DNA of 64,000 nucleotides, from positions 119,564,771 to 119,628,770 of the forward strand of contig NW_026262581.1 of assembly GCF_021869535.1 (NCBI RefSeq), in the 5' to 3' direction. Made by a program: the position numbers and the translations under genes. Below, in pieces: positions 33,676 to 45,269 of the stretch (position 1 is the stretch's first letter; each line of letters begins with the position of its first letter). Under the pieces are notes generated by a model, which was not told where the DNA came from, did not search any database, and saw only the letters and a list, made by a program, of their open reading frames with translations. The DNA is from Mytilus californianus (Eukaryota; Mollusca; Bivalvia; Mytilida; Mytilidae).

Positions 33676-36600
33676 TAAAAAAAATTTCCTTGACACTTGT
33701 TTTTAAGACTGCTTATATACTAGATTTTAATTTTTTCAGACGAAATAGAATTTTGCAAATATCAACTGAGAAGTTCCGAGCTAAATAATACAAATGAAAG
33801 CAGTGAATATGAATTGAATTTCCAGACACCGAAAAACAACTTTCAAGATCTTTTTAAAATACTACGCTTCTGTGCAATAATAAGGATTCAAAGGAAAAGA
33901 CGAAAGAAGAGTCATTATTTCGCCCCTGAAGTTGCATGAATAACAGAATGCTTCAATTTTCCCCTCTAAATAATGTTCTTTCTTATTTTCTCATTACCAT
34001 TTCATTGATACTTGAAAATGATGATATAATCTGACCACTTTAGTGCAGAAATGGAGCTTAGTTCAAGAAACCCATGAAACTAGAAATAATTATTATGCGA
34101 GAAATTCGTTATTACTCCCCTGTTCGTACAAGAACTGCCCTTTTTCCAATTATTATTTACCAGCAATTGTACACTTTTGAAATCTTCTTCCTGTGATTAC
34201 TAAAGCTAGTACTTCAGTTAGAGCTCTCAGAAGTTATGCCCAGTCTTAAGTAACTAAACATTCATATTATTACATTTTAAGTGAGTAGGTCAAATGTATC
34301 ACTGAAGACGTCGTATGAAATATGCATTTCTATGAATCAGCATCTTTTTAATACAAATATTGTGACCTCACTACTCTGTTAACGTGGTGCTATAGAAACC
34401 AAATTGCATTACTTGTTGCACTGTCCCCTAATTTACATCATGGGTGAACATGATTTTTACATCTGAAACAACCATTTCTTGTCAAACGCAATCTTGCTTA
34501 TGGTTCAACGAAGCTCAGCTATGGACAAAGCATCAAATTATTCTTGGCAGTTGAATTTGATTTATACGATATGTTTATATAAATTATCGTTTATTGGTTT
34601 CAGGCAGTTCAAAAAGTGAATACTTTTTGGTAATTGGTAACAGAATCAGTCTTAACCGAGCTCATTTTTATGCAAGGTCTCATTTTAGGCACAAAGATTT
34701 TCAGAAATCTGAATATTCTACGAACTGAAACAACTCGAAATATCGACTTTCCAGTCTTTTTAAATGATTTGTTATCAGTTGTCAATACTCAGGGAAAATG
34801 AGGTTTCTCGGTGTCTCTTAACGGGGTATTAGCTGTCAAATTCATGTTCATCGATTGACTCAAATTCTCATAGTTGATTTATAACATACAAAAACGTATA
34901 TCCAAATAATAAAAAGTCTAAAATAAACAATTTACGATGCACGGACCCGATCATATGTATCAGCATTTCGTGTTTATTTTAGTCTAGACGCAATCTAATT
35001 AACCATCGAGGTGACCTCCGCAGACTGTCGACGGTCATATAACCCGATATAAACATAAACAGAGATATAAATAGATACAGAACTAGTGCAATTAGATTTA
35101 TTTAAGTCTGTTTTATTTCATATTATAGGTTTAAAAATATGATAATAATCGTTTTTACCTGTATTAGAATGAGTTTTTGTAGATCGAATCAGTCAATCCA
35201 AATGGTTGACCCTTGTTTCACTTCAATTGTTGACATTCTTTTCTTTGAAATAGCTGAACACGCCTAGTTCATGCATAACCCGTCTCTATCTAAGGGGTTT
35301 AATTGAAATTCACATGAATACGGATTTAATGAGGTCGATTTATTCACTTGCAAGTGAATAATTCATGAGCGATGTTTCTTTGGCAATTTTGATAAAACTA
35401 AACCAAACCTGCTGATAAAAACGAATTAGTATATCATTATTTCACTCTCATTTATGATTTAACAAAAAAACAAATCATATTTTGTTTTTTTCTATATCAC
35501 GTAGCTAATGCCCCTTTAAATCCACATCTGCCATTGATGATTTATAGTCAAGAATTTCAATACAAATGTAATAGAAAAAAATAGGTTTTTTAAAATTGAG
35601 GCTAAAAACGGGAAAAAACATTCTATAAATGCAAAAGCTTTATCGCCTAAAGCAAATATGTAAGAAAATATTCGAAAGTATAATTGCTGACACCTTGCAA
35701 ACGTCCATCTTGTGACTAACTGACTTTTGTTATTTGTTTAATGTATATCTTTTGATTTTTCGAATTAAAAGGAACACTTATCAAACCCTGTCCGCTAGCA
35801 TGTTTCAATATTTGTAATACCTATAACCATACATTTAATCAGTTTAAAAAAATATTTCGAGTTATTTTGAATGTTGAAAAAAATATATATATAAATGAAA
35901 ATTCTAAGTAGCTGTGAAACTTTAATCGTCATCGTCTTTTCAGCTGTAATGAAAATGCATTATGCTTTAATTTATTGAAAATACGTGGAACCAATTTAAT
36001 ATCATGTAAAACAACATAACTGACAATATCAATACAGTCTCCAATATGAAACTTGTTACAATGTAGTAAACAGGCTCCCTACTTGGGACTACCATATAAA
36101 GTGCCTGCTTACAAAAGATTTCCTAAAAATGAATTTACTATTTCATCATGCCACACTGAACGTTAAGGCACGATGTTAGTGTATAAATGAAACAGTACTT
36201 CCAAACAACAGTTAACATTAAGGTGGTGTTCATCCTCACTTTAGAGTTAAATTCATGAAATTCTGTATTGATCGCATAAAAACTTGGCCAATGCGAAAAA
36301 GATCAATATTGGCCGAGGTATTCTGTATTAAACGAATCGACTTTGTTTAGTAACACATGCAGTTAGTTTTTTACCATATGAAGTCTAATAACAAAGTAGT
36401 TAATTAATAATATTTGTTACAATGCAATGGGCATGTATTTACTAGGATATGCGGGGATTTCCTATGTGTTTATATCATTATTTTGTGTGATTTTTAAAAC
36501 GATATTTTTGAATATAAGTCCCAAGGAACTGTTAAAATAAAGGTTTATTTTGTTTTAAAAATATAGAGACAATGGCAACAGAATCAAGTAAAAATTGAAT

Positions 36601-36935
36601 CCACTCAAGGTCTTTCTATTTAAGAGTTATCGTGTTTTATTCTTAACTTTTCAACAAACAAAAGCTTGTTATGTAACAAGACAAAAGACTGACAAACGTT
36701 TAGTTCGAACCACTGCCAAAATAAATTTCCTTTCTAAAATAATGATATATTTTTATTTCTTTATTCTCTTCTCGTATATTCTGTACATTTCTGTGCGGCG
36801 TATACCATCTATTTGACAAGAGCATTACATGAAACGCAGTTTTTGTTGACAAACTTGTTTGATTTTATAGTGATTAAGATTATAAAACAATGTTGACCGC
36901 TGTAACCTAATTTTTGACATTTTTACCTATTATGT
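33676..36935. other. GPCR intron DNA, unassigned
   Basis: No exon or repeat recognised over 3.2 kb; one of the longest stretches in the window free of recognisable mobile DNA. Confidence 0.4.
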
Positions 36936-36939
36936 CTAG

Positions 36940-37290
36940 TTGGTTTTGTTCACACATTGATGTCAATATAATGGAATTTTATGCGACTGTCATACAAGTG
37001 AGAGGTTTAGCTAGCTAAAAAAATAGGTTTAATCCACTATTTTCTACATAAGGAAATGCTTGTGCCAAGTCAGGAATATGACAGTTGTTTTCATAGGCGG
37101 ATCCAGAGGGGACCCCCCCCCCCCCCCCACTTTTGTGGGAAAAATGTGGTTGATTATATAGGGAATCACTTAAGCATGACTGGAGCGGGTCCCCCTTATA
37201 AAAAGTTCTGGATCCGCCACGGGTTTTCCATTCGTTTGATTTTGCGATTTGATAGGGACTTTCCGTTTTGAATTTTCATTGGAGTTCGAC
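36940..37290 (-). repeat. mytilid dispersed repeat, interrupted by a MITE
   Basis: Closely matches 38195-38440: 'tgtcaatataatggaatttt', 'atgcgactgtcatacaagtg', 'gagaggtttagctagct' and 'aagtcaggaatatgacagtt'. A 130-bp insertion (37093-37222) splits it. Confidence 0.85.
37093..37222. mobile_element. 130-bp MITE with GTTTTC target duplication
   Basis: The ends ATAGGCGGATCCAGA and (reverse complement) CCGTGGCGGATCCAGA are inverted repeats. GTTTTC flanks both sides (37087-37092 and 37223-37228); the paralogous empty site at 38345-38350 has it once. Inside are a run of 17 or more C and 'ttgattatatagggaatcac', the reverse complement of the core of the MITE at 17057-17218. Confidence 0.88.
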
Positions 37291-38190
37291 ATTTTTGTTA
37301 TTTTATTTTTTAAGCAAATTTAACTGAAATTAATGTCCATTGCTTATAGGTTTTCAAAAAAAATAAGAAGTTTTTAAAAAAAGATAAAAAATGTATTGTA
37401 ATTTTATTTGAAATTTATCTAAATTATCCAAAAAAAATAAAACACACTTTTTTTTTAGAAAGATAGTTTAGTTTGAAAAACGAAAGTATTAAAATCATTT
37501 TTAATCAAATGAATTTAAGAAAGAGCAATTTCTTTTACCAGAAAAAGTCATCTAAAGAATATAGAAAACTTCATTAGATTTCTAATATATGTTTTTTATT
37601 GACTTTTGTAACACGGATATATCACCAGATCTAATATTAATAACAGTAGAGCATAACTCTGAATTCAGACCACGTTTTTTAACACTCCATCAGAATATAG
37701 TTTCATGTTAAGTTAGATTGTCTTTTAATATTTTAAATTCATATTACACAATTAGGCCAGACAAATTTAGACCGATAAAGGCTTTAGTTATAAATATCAT
37801 CGGCTAGAGGTGTGGGGAATAATTTTCATAAGATTTCATAGCCAAATCATTTAACATATATCATTTTGAACCAAGAATATAATTAATAAAACATAGTATC
37901 CATGATTCTGTATGCATTTGTTCTGGTTGTGTACAGGTTGAAAAATGACTTGCACGATTTGAAAACATACACTGTATAAACGGAATAAGCTTTGAATTAA
38001 AAAAGATCTAGAAATATTCATGTAATTCAAAATATGGTGCTATGTTCTGATGCCACATGTATGTTCTCAAAATGTTATATATGTTGCTATGTTCTAAAAA
38101 GGTTTATTGGAAGATACCAAGACCTTGTTGATAAATATTCCGTATCTACCTCACAAATAATACATGATGGTCTTGAAATCTTACCTATTT
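37291..38190. other. GPCR intron DNA, unassigned
   Basis: A/T-rich with several homopolymer runs; no feature seen. Confidence 0.4.
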
Positions 38191-38194
38191 TGTC

Positions 38195-38440
38195 TGTTTG
38201 TTTTGATCACACATTGTTGTCAATATAATGGAATTCTATGCGACTGTCATACAAGTAAGAGGTTTAGCTAGCTATAAAACCAGGTTTAATCCACCAATTT
38301 TCTACATAAGGAAATGTCTGTACCAAGTCAGGAATATGACAGTTGTTTTCCATTCGGTAGGTGTGTTTGAGCTTTTGATTTTGACATTTTATAAAGGACT
38401 TTCCGTTTTGAATTTTCCTTGGAGTTGATATTTTTTTTTA
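38195..38440 (-). repeat. mytilid dispersed repeat, uninterrupted copy
   Basis: Same modules as 36940-37290 without the MITE, ending 'aaggactttccgttttgaat'. About 1.2 kb from its paralogue and in the same orientation; the sequence between them is not duplicated. Confidence 0.8.
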
Positions 38441-39594
38441 TTTTACTTTTTGCTATGTTATTGTCTTGAATGTTATCTTAGCTGTTTTAATACAGCCTAA
38501 ACTACAAGGATAACAAATCATGTAGAACATACTGTTTTTGTTTACAGTATAAGCAATCAATATACTTGACCCTAATGGTACATCGTAATCACATAACCTT
38601 GAATTGCAACTTGTTTGAATGAAATATGTTCTTTTTGGTTCTTTCTCTTAAAGAAGACACAATGAGAGAAATTGTCAGGTTGATAAATTGACAAAATTAA
38701 CTTGTCGCAGAATGGAAGCATATGTTTAGTGATAAATTGGTCTATGGTCAGTATCTATGATTGCATCTTTATATGAAAGGATGGGCGTAATTTATACCTA
38801 GGAATATAATGATGTCTGTGCAGGAGAACGTTACTTTATTGATATTATTTTTCAGACGCAGTCGGTTTAAGTTTTCGTCTGTAATTATATTATTTATCCT
38901 TGTATAGTTATCATTGTTTTTTCTTCTAAATTCTAAAACCTTTTTTCAAGTTGTTATGTGTTCCAATGTATATATTTTATTTTATTTTAATTTCACAGGC
39001 ATTTGTTTCTGAAAAATTACGCTATATACCTTTACTAGTTAATTAAGGTATATATGTATATTTGCTAAGAGACAAGTGCGAGTGTTCAATTTTTAGAATT
39101 GTCATACGTTTGACGTCAAATTTAGGGCAATTTAATATGATAGAATAAAACATCAAACAATTCATTTGTTAAACATAACTATGCTCCCATCTAAAGGCGT
39201 CTGATATCGTTTTAAAGATTGTACTTGTTATTTCAGTCTATTTAATATACTTAGCTTTCCTCAGCTTAAGTATTAAACCAATTATCTTGATACTAATACA
39301 CAATTACATTAGCAGACACTGATATCTTTATAACGGAACACAATAAGTCATTCATTTTAAATAAATGGTGATGACAAACAGGGGTCGAATAGTTAATATT
39401 TTATTTTTTTAAGACCTTTAGCATAATATCAAACGAGAGATATTGTATTTGACAAGGAATTTGAAACTTTAAAAGGAATGTATTCATACATTCCTGGCTT
39501 TCAAAAGTTAGGTTTGAAAGTTCCCGAAGAAAGCAAAACCAGAAAAGAGCTTCCGACGCAGGAAATTTATAGAGTATTATTCTCATTTACTAAC
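38441..39594. other. GPCR intron DNA, unassigned
   Basis: No gene or repeat recognised. Confidence 0.4.
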
Positions 39595-39885
39595 GCTGGG
39601 TCGATACCAAGGGTTTTATAAGCTCAGTAGTCAGGGCTTCGGTACTGACATGATTTATAACATACTTTTCCTCGGTTAAAATTAATCATTATTATGAAAC
39701 TAAGGTTTCTATCCTTTGGAAAATTTAACCTTTGATGAATTTGGCTGTTCTTTTATGTCTGGTTTTAGTCATTTAAATCCTCACGTTTGTACGTATTTAA
39801 ACATTTCTCAATTTTATTTTGAAGCATTCCTAATGAAAGTAAATCAAGAAAAGCGCTTCGGGCGCACGTAACTTTTTCGCAAATT
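39595..39885 (+). mobile_element. retrozyme-like unit, second subtype
   Basis: 'gggtcgataccaagggtttt', 'agctcagtagtcagggcttc' and 'ggtactgacatg' parallel the body of the 8105-8463 unit ('gggtcgataccactgctgg', 'cagtagtcaacacttctgt'), but the end carries a different hammerhead type (39824-39865). About 290 bp. It ends 160 bp from the TM6 exon of the GPCR. Confidence 0.65.
39824..39865 (+). ncRNA. hammerhead-like motif, AGCGCT helix III subtype
   Basis: Core CTAATGA (G5 changed from CTGATGA), GAAA present in AGAAAAG, helix III the self-complementary AGCGCT, cleavage triplet TTC, and a stem I of GCATTC opposite GGGCGC that pairs with two G-U and one mismatch. Weaker than the other candidates, but the same layout recurs at 57475-57516. 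Confidence 0.5.
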
Positions 39886-40044
39886 CAGAAAAAGTACAAT
39901 AATTTGTATGAATAATATTTTTTTAGATTAAAGACTTAAAGCAACGTACCAAGGTTTAAGGATTTATGTTTTATAGAGGCATTTATCGTGATAGATTTAA
40001 AGGACAAAGTACAGTCCTTGTATTGCTATTGTTTATGGTCTTAC

Positions 40045-40186
40045 CTCAAAACATGTATTAGATGAACAACAAAGAAACAGATAACAAACACTGCCACAAT
40101 GGTAATTAACATTTTGGCTGCTCTTCTTCTCGACCTCATTTGCGACTCAGGTCCAGATTTTGTGGCGAATTTTCCTGGTCGTTGAT
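40045..40186 (-). CDS. peptide GPCR, exon encoding intracellular loop 3 and TM6
   Basis: Acceptor ttatatttctacag, donor TTTTGAG/gtaaga. The first two bases complete GAT (Asp) with the preceding exon, and the exon ends in phase 2. It encodes a basic third loop (QMRSRRRAAKMLITI), the G-protein contact region typical of class A receptors, then TM6 AVFVICFFVVHLIHVL. In most class A receptors TM6 carries FxxCWxP; here Cys161 is kept but Trp and Pro are replaced (CFFV), a notable divergence of the toggle-switch motif. Residues 125-172 of the recovered 289. The flanking introns are 3.5 kb and 16.8 kb. Confidence 0.94.
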
Positions 40187-40559
40187 CTGTAGAAATATAA
40201 ATAAATTGTCATTAACTAGAATTGATATGGTTTAACAGCATTTAGAATTGTAGGAAAAATAGATTAAACTGTCAGTGTATCCAAAATGAAAGTTTATTTT
40301 CTTAATTTGTGCAAAATTACATTGACAGTCTTCACAAGTATGTGTCGCATATTAATGACATTCTCAGTTAATAGCTGTATTAGACGAGGATTTAATTTCC
40401 ATTTCACCACTATGAGATGTCTCAGTTTGTTCCTTATACGGTACTTCTCTAATCATTTATAATAACATTTCTAAATTAAGTATCAATAATTTTATTACAA
40501 AGCAAATTTTTTTTTTGTATCAATAAAAAGGTCAATCCAAAAAGTAAATTACAAAAATA

Positions 40560-40985
40560 CCGAACCGAATAAGGAAAATTCAAAACGGAAAGTCCCTTAT
40601 CGAATGGCAAAATCATAAGCTCAAACACATCAAACGAATGGAAACAAATGTCATAGAACCAGGTTCAACCCACCATTTTTCTTAAAATGTCCTGTACAAA
40701 GTCAGGAATATGGCAGTTGTTATCAAATAGTTCGTTTTTATGTATGTTGGCGTTTGTTTTTGTTGCACTTCAGTGTTCCTATTGTTCCTTTGTTTTCCTC
40801 TTATAGTTGATGTGTTTCCCTCGGTTTTAGTTTGTAGCCCGGATTTGTTTTCTCTCAATCCATTTATGACTTTTGAACACCGGTATACTACTGTTGTCTT
40901 TATTTATTCATATTCCTGACTTGGTACAGGCATTTCCTTATATATAAAATGGTGGATTAAACCTGGTTTTATAGCTAGGTATCCA
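40560..40985 (-). repeat. mytilid dispersed repeats, opposed copies
   Basis: 40560-40905 is the reverse of the 29980-30270 modules ('aagtcaggaatatggcagtt', 'tgtttccctcggttttagtt', 'ccggtatactactgttg'). At 40912-40985 a plus-oriented end of the same family follows ('attcctgacttggtacaggc'). Confidence 0.7.
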
Positions 40986-41384
40986 ATTTATTCTATTAAA
41001 AATAATGTTAATATTAAGAAATTATTAACGCCGTCTTATCTGAATAGTTTCAGAATAACTTCTGAAAGTGCAAGCATTCAAAACAAACCAACAAATTTGT
41101 AGAAAAAACAATTATTCATTATAAAAAAAGACATATTTTGTTTTCATTTGTCAAATGATTTACAATTCTTTTGCGTTCCCAAACTCTTTACTTTCATTGT
41201 ACTTGATAAGGCTTAAGCAAGATATCGATTAGCTCCTAATTCTACAACACATGTTACTTTTTATCATTCATTAAATTTATCAACGAAAGCTTTATAATGT
41301 CGGTAACTAGGTCGATGTATAAATCACAAATTGTACATAATTTTTTTTTATAATTGTAAAACATATCGTTTTGAATGTTATGGT

Positions 41385-41550
41385 TTTAAAGATCCAAGTA
41401 TGCATTCGCATTAATGTTTCTGCACCAGATGTGCATTTCCTCAATTAATGTATCTTCCGTGATGCTTGGGCCCAAACTATATGCAAATCCACCACCGCTA
41501 GACACATCATGAAGCTGATAAAACCAAAACGGACATACAGTAAAATCAAA
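41385..41550 (-). mobile_element. retrozyme-like fragment, third subtype
   Basis: In reverse orientation this is a dispersed mussel-type repeat whose body contains 'tcatgaagctgataaaacca' and a hammerhead block. The 101-codon minus-strand frame over 41386-41691 is its translation, not a gene. Confidence 0.6.
41422..41465 (-). ncRNA. hammerhead ribozyme, AUGCGCAU-type helix III, decayed
   Basis: Minus strand: stem I GCATCA/TGGTGC pairs over all six positions (one G-U). The core reads CGGAAGA, one change (U4 to G) from CUGANGA. GAAA is present, helix III is ATGCACAT (one change from self-complementary), and the cleavage triplet is ATC at 41430-41428. Stem II has lost its pairing. Confidence 0.62.
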
Positions 41551-41989
41551 CCTGGACATAGCTATGCATAAGTTGGATACATTACCAAAATAGGTATTGA
41601 ATTTTAAAGCTTTACAATGCGGGGCACGAACACATGAGTATGTTATGATATAAACTTTAGATATACGAGAAGTTGAAAATTTGCTCTCCATATGCTTTAT
41701 TAATCTCTCCCATGCACATTCGATTACTTATCCACGATAGAGAGTAAACAGTGGCTTTTGTTACTTCCCAAAAGGTTGCATTATAGCATCAAAATTGTAA
41801 ACTATTGTTATAATGGTGTAACAAAGAAACTTGAGATAACCGGAAAATGATTTCTCTATTAGAACTGATCACTAGTTGTTAAACATTAGTATCAATAAGT
41901 GATACCTTTTAGCGGGGGACGGACAGGAGTCAGGTTTAATCCACGCATCTATACTGTATTCTCATCAAATAGTGAACTCATTTATTTTA

Positions 41990-42485
41990 TTACTTAAAAT
42001 ACAAATAATTACACCATTACTAACACAGTTCTATATTAATATTCTTGTAATGGTTAGAAAATACAACTAATAACACCATTACAAACTTAATCCCAATTTC
42101 ATATTGTATTTTTAGAAATTTACCTGTGACGTCACTTTTTATGGCGTTGATACATTTGTGTGACGTACAGTTCATTATTCGATTGTGCTGTATTTGTGCT
42201 CTGTCGTAAATTAATTTAAGGTGTTCGTTGTTATTCTGTGGTTTACATGTTGAAATGGACTATTATGTTATTTATTTATGTATTTCTCTGTCCTGAATGT
42301 TCTTGCATTTATTTGTACTTAATTCCTGTCACGTAATGTTGTCATTTTAGCGGTATTTGTAACATTGCTATATAAGCGGGAGGTTTGACTAGCCATAAAA
42401 CCAGGTTCAACCCACCATTTATTCTTACAATGTCCTGTACCAAGTCAGGAGTATGGCAATTGTTATCACATAGTCCGTTTGGCAA
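41990..42485 (-). repeat. mytilid dispersed repeat, long inverted copy
   Basis: Reverse complement of 30140-30645 over about 490 bp, including both 'attacaccattac'-type blocks, 'tgtgacgtcac', 'gttgttattctgtggtttac' and 'aagtcaggagtatggcaatt'. Confidence 0.8.
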
Positions 42486-43019
42486 GTTCAATTTCAAAAC
42501 TTTGCGAAGCAAAAGAATATGATGTTTGAAGATAAACGAATAATTGGTGTAATGTGATATCATTTTTCATCATTAATCGGTTACATATATAGTAAAAATG
42601 AAGTATACATATAACTGACATATGGAAGTAGGATCTTACAAGTTCCATTTATGAAAATAAAACAAAATTTCTTTATGGATTTTATACATTTACTTTTATA
42701 TTTAAAATGAACAGGCCTAAAGAAAAAGAATACATCCAGATATCCTCTTCCCGCCATGCATGTTGTCATTGATATGTATATTTTTAACTATATGAACAAG
42801 GTTTGGACTAGGGCTTTTCAACTATATGTAATGTATACAGATGTTTTTGTAAACAGTGGTTGTCAAAATATAGGATAGCACCTTTTGCAAAATTTTGATA
42901 TGGTTTTTTTAGATTTACTAGAAATTCTTTGCATTACACGAATGTTTTTGTGAAACTATAAAAGTAATTATCGTATAAATAATTTATTAGAACTTGCACG
43001 TACTAACTTATAAATTGGA

Positions 43020-43640
43020 TAATATAAAAATACGGAGATGAGGTATGATTGCCAATAAAACAACTAGCCACCAAAGTTCAAATAAAGTGGATGTAAGCAA
43101 TTATAGGCAACCGTACGGCCTTCAACAATGAGTAAAAACCAAACCGTATAGTCGGCTATAAAAGGCCCCGACATGAAAAATATGAAAGAATTACATTGAG
43201 AAAAGTAACGGCCTAATTTATAACAAAACAATTAACGAAAAACAAACATGACAGACATGAATCAACGACAACCACTGAACTACAGGTTCCTGACTTGGGA
43301 CATGCACATAAAGAATGTGGTGGGGTTGAACATGTTTGTGAGCGTCGAACCATCCCTCTAACCTGGGAATGTGGTGTAACAGCACAACATATGAACAAAC
43401 TATAAAAATCAGTTGAAAAAGGCTTAACTCATCAGATCGATACAAAGCAGAAAAAACATCAAACATAAACACAAACCGTACGTGGCAGGGTATTTATCAA
43501 TCCCTCATCCCTAACAACAAAAAAGACACTTAGTACAGATCTGAGAGTACTTGCAGTTACTGACAGCTAGTTCAAAGCCAATAACAACTAATAAAAAAAA
43601 AATATGTATCTAAGACTAAAATATCAATCAGTACTCATCG
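43020..43640 (-). repeat. mytilid dispersed repeat, full-length-like copy
   Basis: In reverse this has the complete module order of the 13275-14345 copy without its MITE, and defines that element's empty site. It lies 45 bp from the GPCR exon at 43685, so it is in the intron immediately downstream of that exon. Confidence 0.8.
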
Positions 43641-43684
43641 AACAGCCATAAACATAATGATTATTAAGGAATATAATACTTTAC

Positions 43685-44057
43685 CTTCTTCTGACACTCC
43701 TGGTAATTCATTCTTCCACAGATGTCGGGAAATAACAGAGTACGTAAACGTCATGATCAGAACCGGTAATACATATAACATTGTTATCTTCAACATATTA
43801 TAGCCCAAATAATGGTCCTCATCCATTTCAATTTTACAAAATGTCAATAACGACGTCATAGACTCCGGAAATGTGTGGTTTTCAGTCATATATACAATAT
43901 GAGGTATTGATATTAGACAACTAACACACCATATAATAACTAGGATACAACTTATAGTCTTTGAAGCAGGTTTAACTTTCCAGAACTGACATATAGCGAA
44001 GTATCTCTCAACAGATATAGCACTAAGCGTTAATACGGATACAGAAACAGATGTAGT
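43685..44057 (-). CDS. peptide GPCR, exon encoding TM3 to TM5 (orexin/allatotropin receptor-like)
   Basis: Acceptor ttttataattttcag (44058 and up), donor GAAGAAG/gtaaag (43684 and down); phase 0 at entry, phase 1 at exit. It starts in TM3 with TTSVSVSVLTLSAISVERYFAIC, where ERY (residues 17-19) is the DRY-type motif for G-protein coupling. TM4 follows (SCILVIIWCVSCLISIPHIVY, residues 36-56, with the conserved Trp), then extracellular loop 2 with a glycosylation site (NHT) and the conserved disulfide Cys74, then TM5 (TMLYVLPVLIMTFTYSVI, conserved Pro). The loop 3 start HLWKNELPG resembles the LW..(I/L)PG segment of orexin and allatotropin receptors, as does SVSVSVLTL in TM3. Ligand unknown. 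Exons for the N-terminus, TM1 and TM2 were not found. Confidence 0.93.
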
Positions 44058-45265
44058 CTGAAAATTATAAAATAAATCATATTAGTTATTACAGGTACAT
44101 AATTTGAAAAAAAACTAATTTATGTGATTTTCATAGATATCTTAAAATAAGGTAGTGTAAAATGTAAAGGGCAAAACCATTCAACGGTACGACTCTATAC
44201 ATGTTCTCAGGTCTTATATATTAGCAATCAGTGGCAACTTTGAAGAAATCAAGACGACACCAGTAACAATCTAGGAATAAAAATCATAGTCTTGACTTTT
44301 TATTGCTACTTAAAACGCCATTTAAACCTGCGCTTTGTATGAAAAAACGGTTTTAACAAAAATTTCGAACTCCATGGTAAATAAATATAGGGAAAGCCCA
44401 TAAAAACTGACAAAATTAAACACTCAACTATGTCAACCAAAGGAACGTCATTAACAAAGGAGCAAACCACAAAAAAACAAAATGTTAGTTACAAAGTAAT
44501 AACATGAGCTATTCATAATCAACTAAAGAAAAATAAACTCCAATGGAAATTAAAAAAGGGGGAAGTCCATAAAACCTAACAAAATCAAACACTCGACTAT
44601 ATCAACCAACGGAACGCCATTTATGAATCATACACTCGAAAGCCTCTCTAAACAAAGGAGCAAAACACCAAAAAAAATGAAAGTTACAAAGTAATATCAT
44701 GAGCTACTCATATTCAACGAAAGAAAAATAAACTTTAAAGGGTAGCTAAGTATGATATTAACTTAAGCAATGTCCCATTATATAATCATCCCGCCGTAAC
44801 AATTTGCACAACCAAAGAGGCGTACCCCGAGGCAGGATCTAACTTCTAGATTATAATAGTCAAACCAAAAATTACGTGGAAGGCCATGATTAATTTCAGT
44901 AACAAAGTGAACAAATATGAATAATTATCGACCATTAAGGTAGTCTGTCAAATATTTCATGTTAATACAAATAGACACCAGGTTTGTCATAAAAATAATC
45001 AAACTCAAAAAGTAGAGGGAAAATGAAAGACCATCTATAGAGTAAAACGTATTTTTTGTATAAGAATATTAATCTAAAGAACAACAGTTCGTGCATTATA
45101 TATGTAGTATTCATATTCTAACTATCCGCTTCTTTTTTTGTGGATTGTATGTTATTTGATGGAAATTGATGCCATTTGTGATTCATATATATGTCTTGTT
45201 GTGTTTTATAATGTGTATTATAAATTTGTTTAAAGGTTATCGTACCTGACAGTTACTATGATGGT
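44058..45265. other. GPCR upstream intron (presumed), with two related blocks
   Basis: At 44390-44545 and 44560-44740 two diverged copies of a block lie in tandem (period about 170 bp). Each has 'acactc.actat.tcaacca', 'aacaaaggagcaaa' and 'gagcta.tcat'. The second has an extra 30 bp ('catacactcgaaagcctctc'). Otherwise no feature. Confidence 0.55.
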
Positions 45266-45269
45266 AAAA

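Noticed and set aside
43410-43440. CTGATGAG string (minus strand) and the same at 13483 as further hammerheads
   Set aside because: No GAAA box or pairing stems follow; the string is part of the common mytilid repeat.
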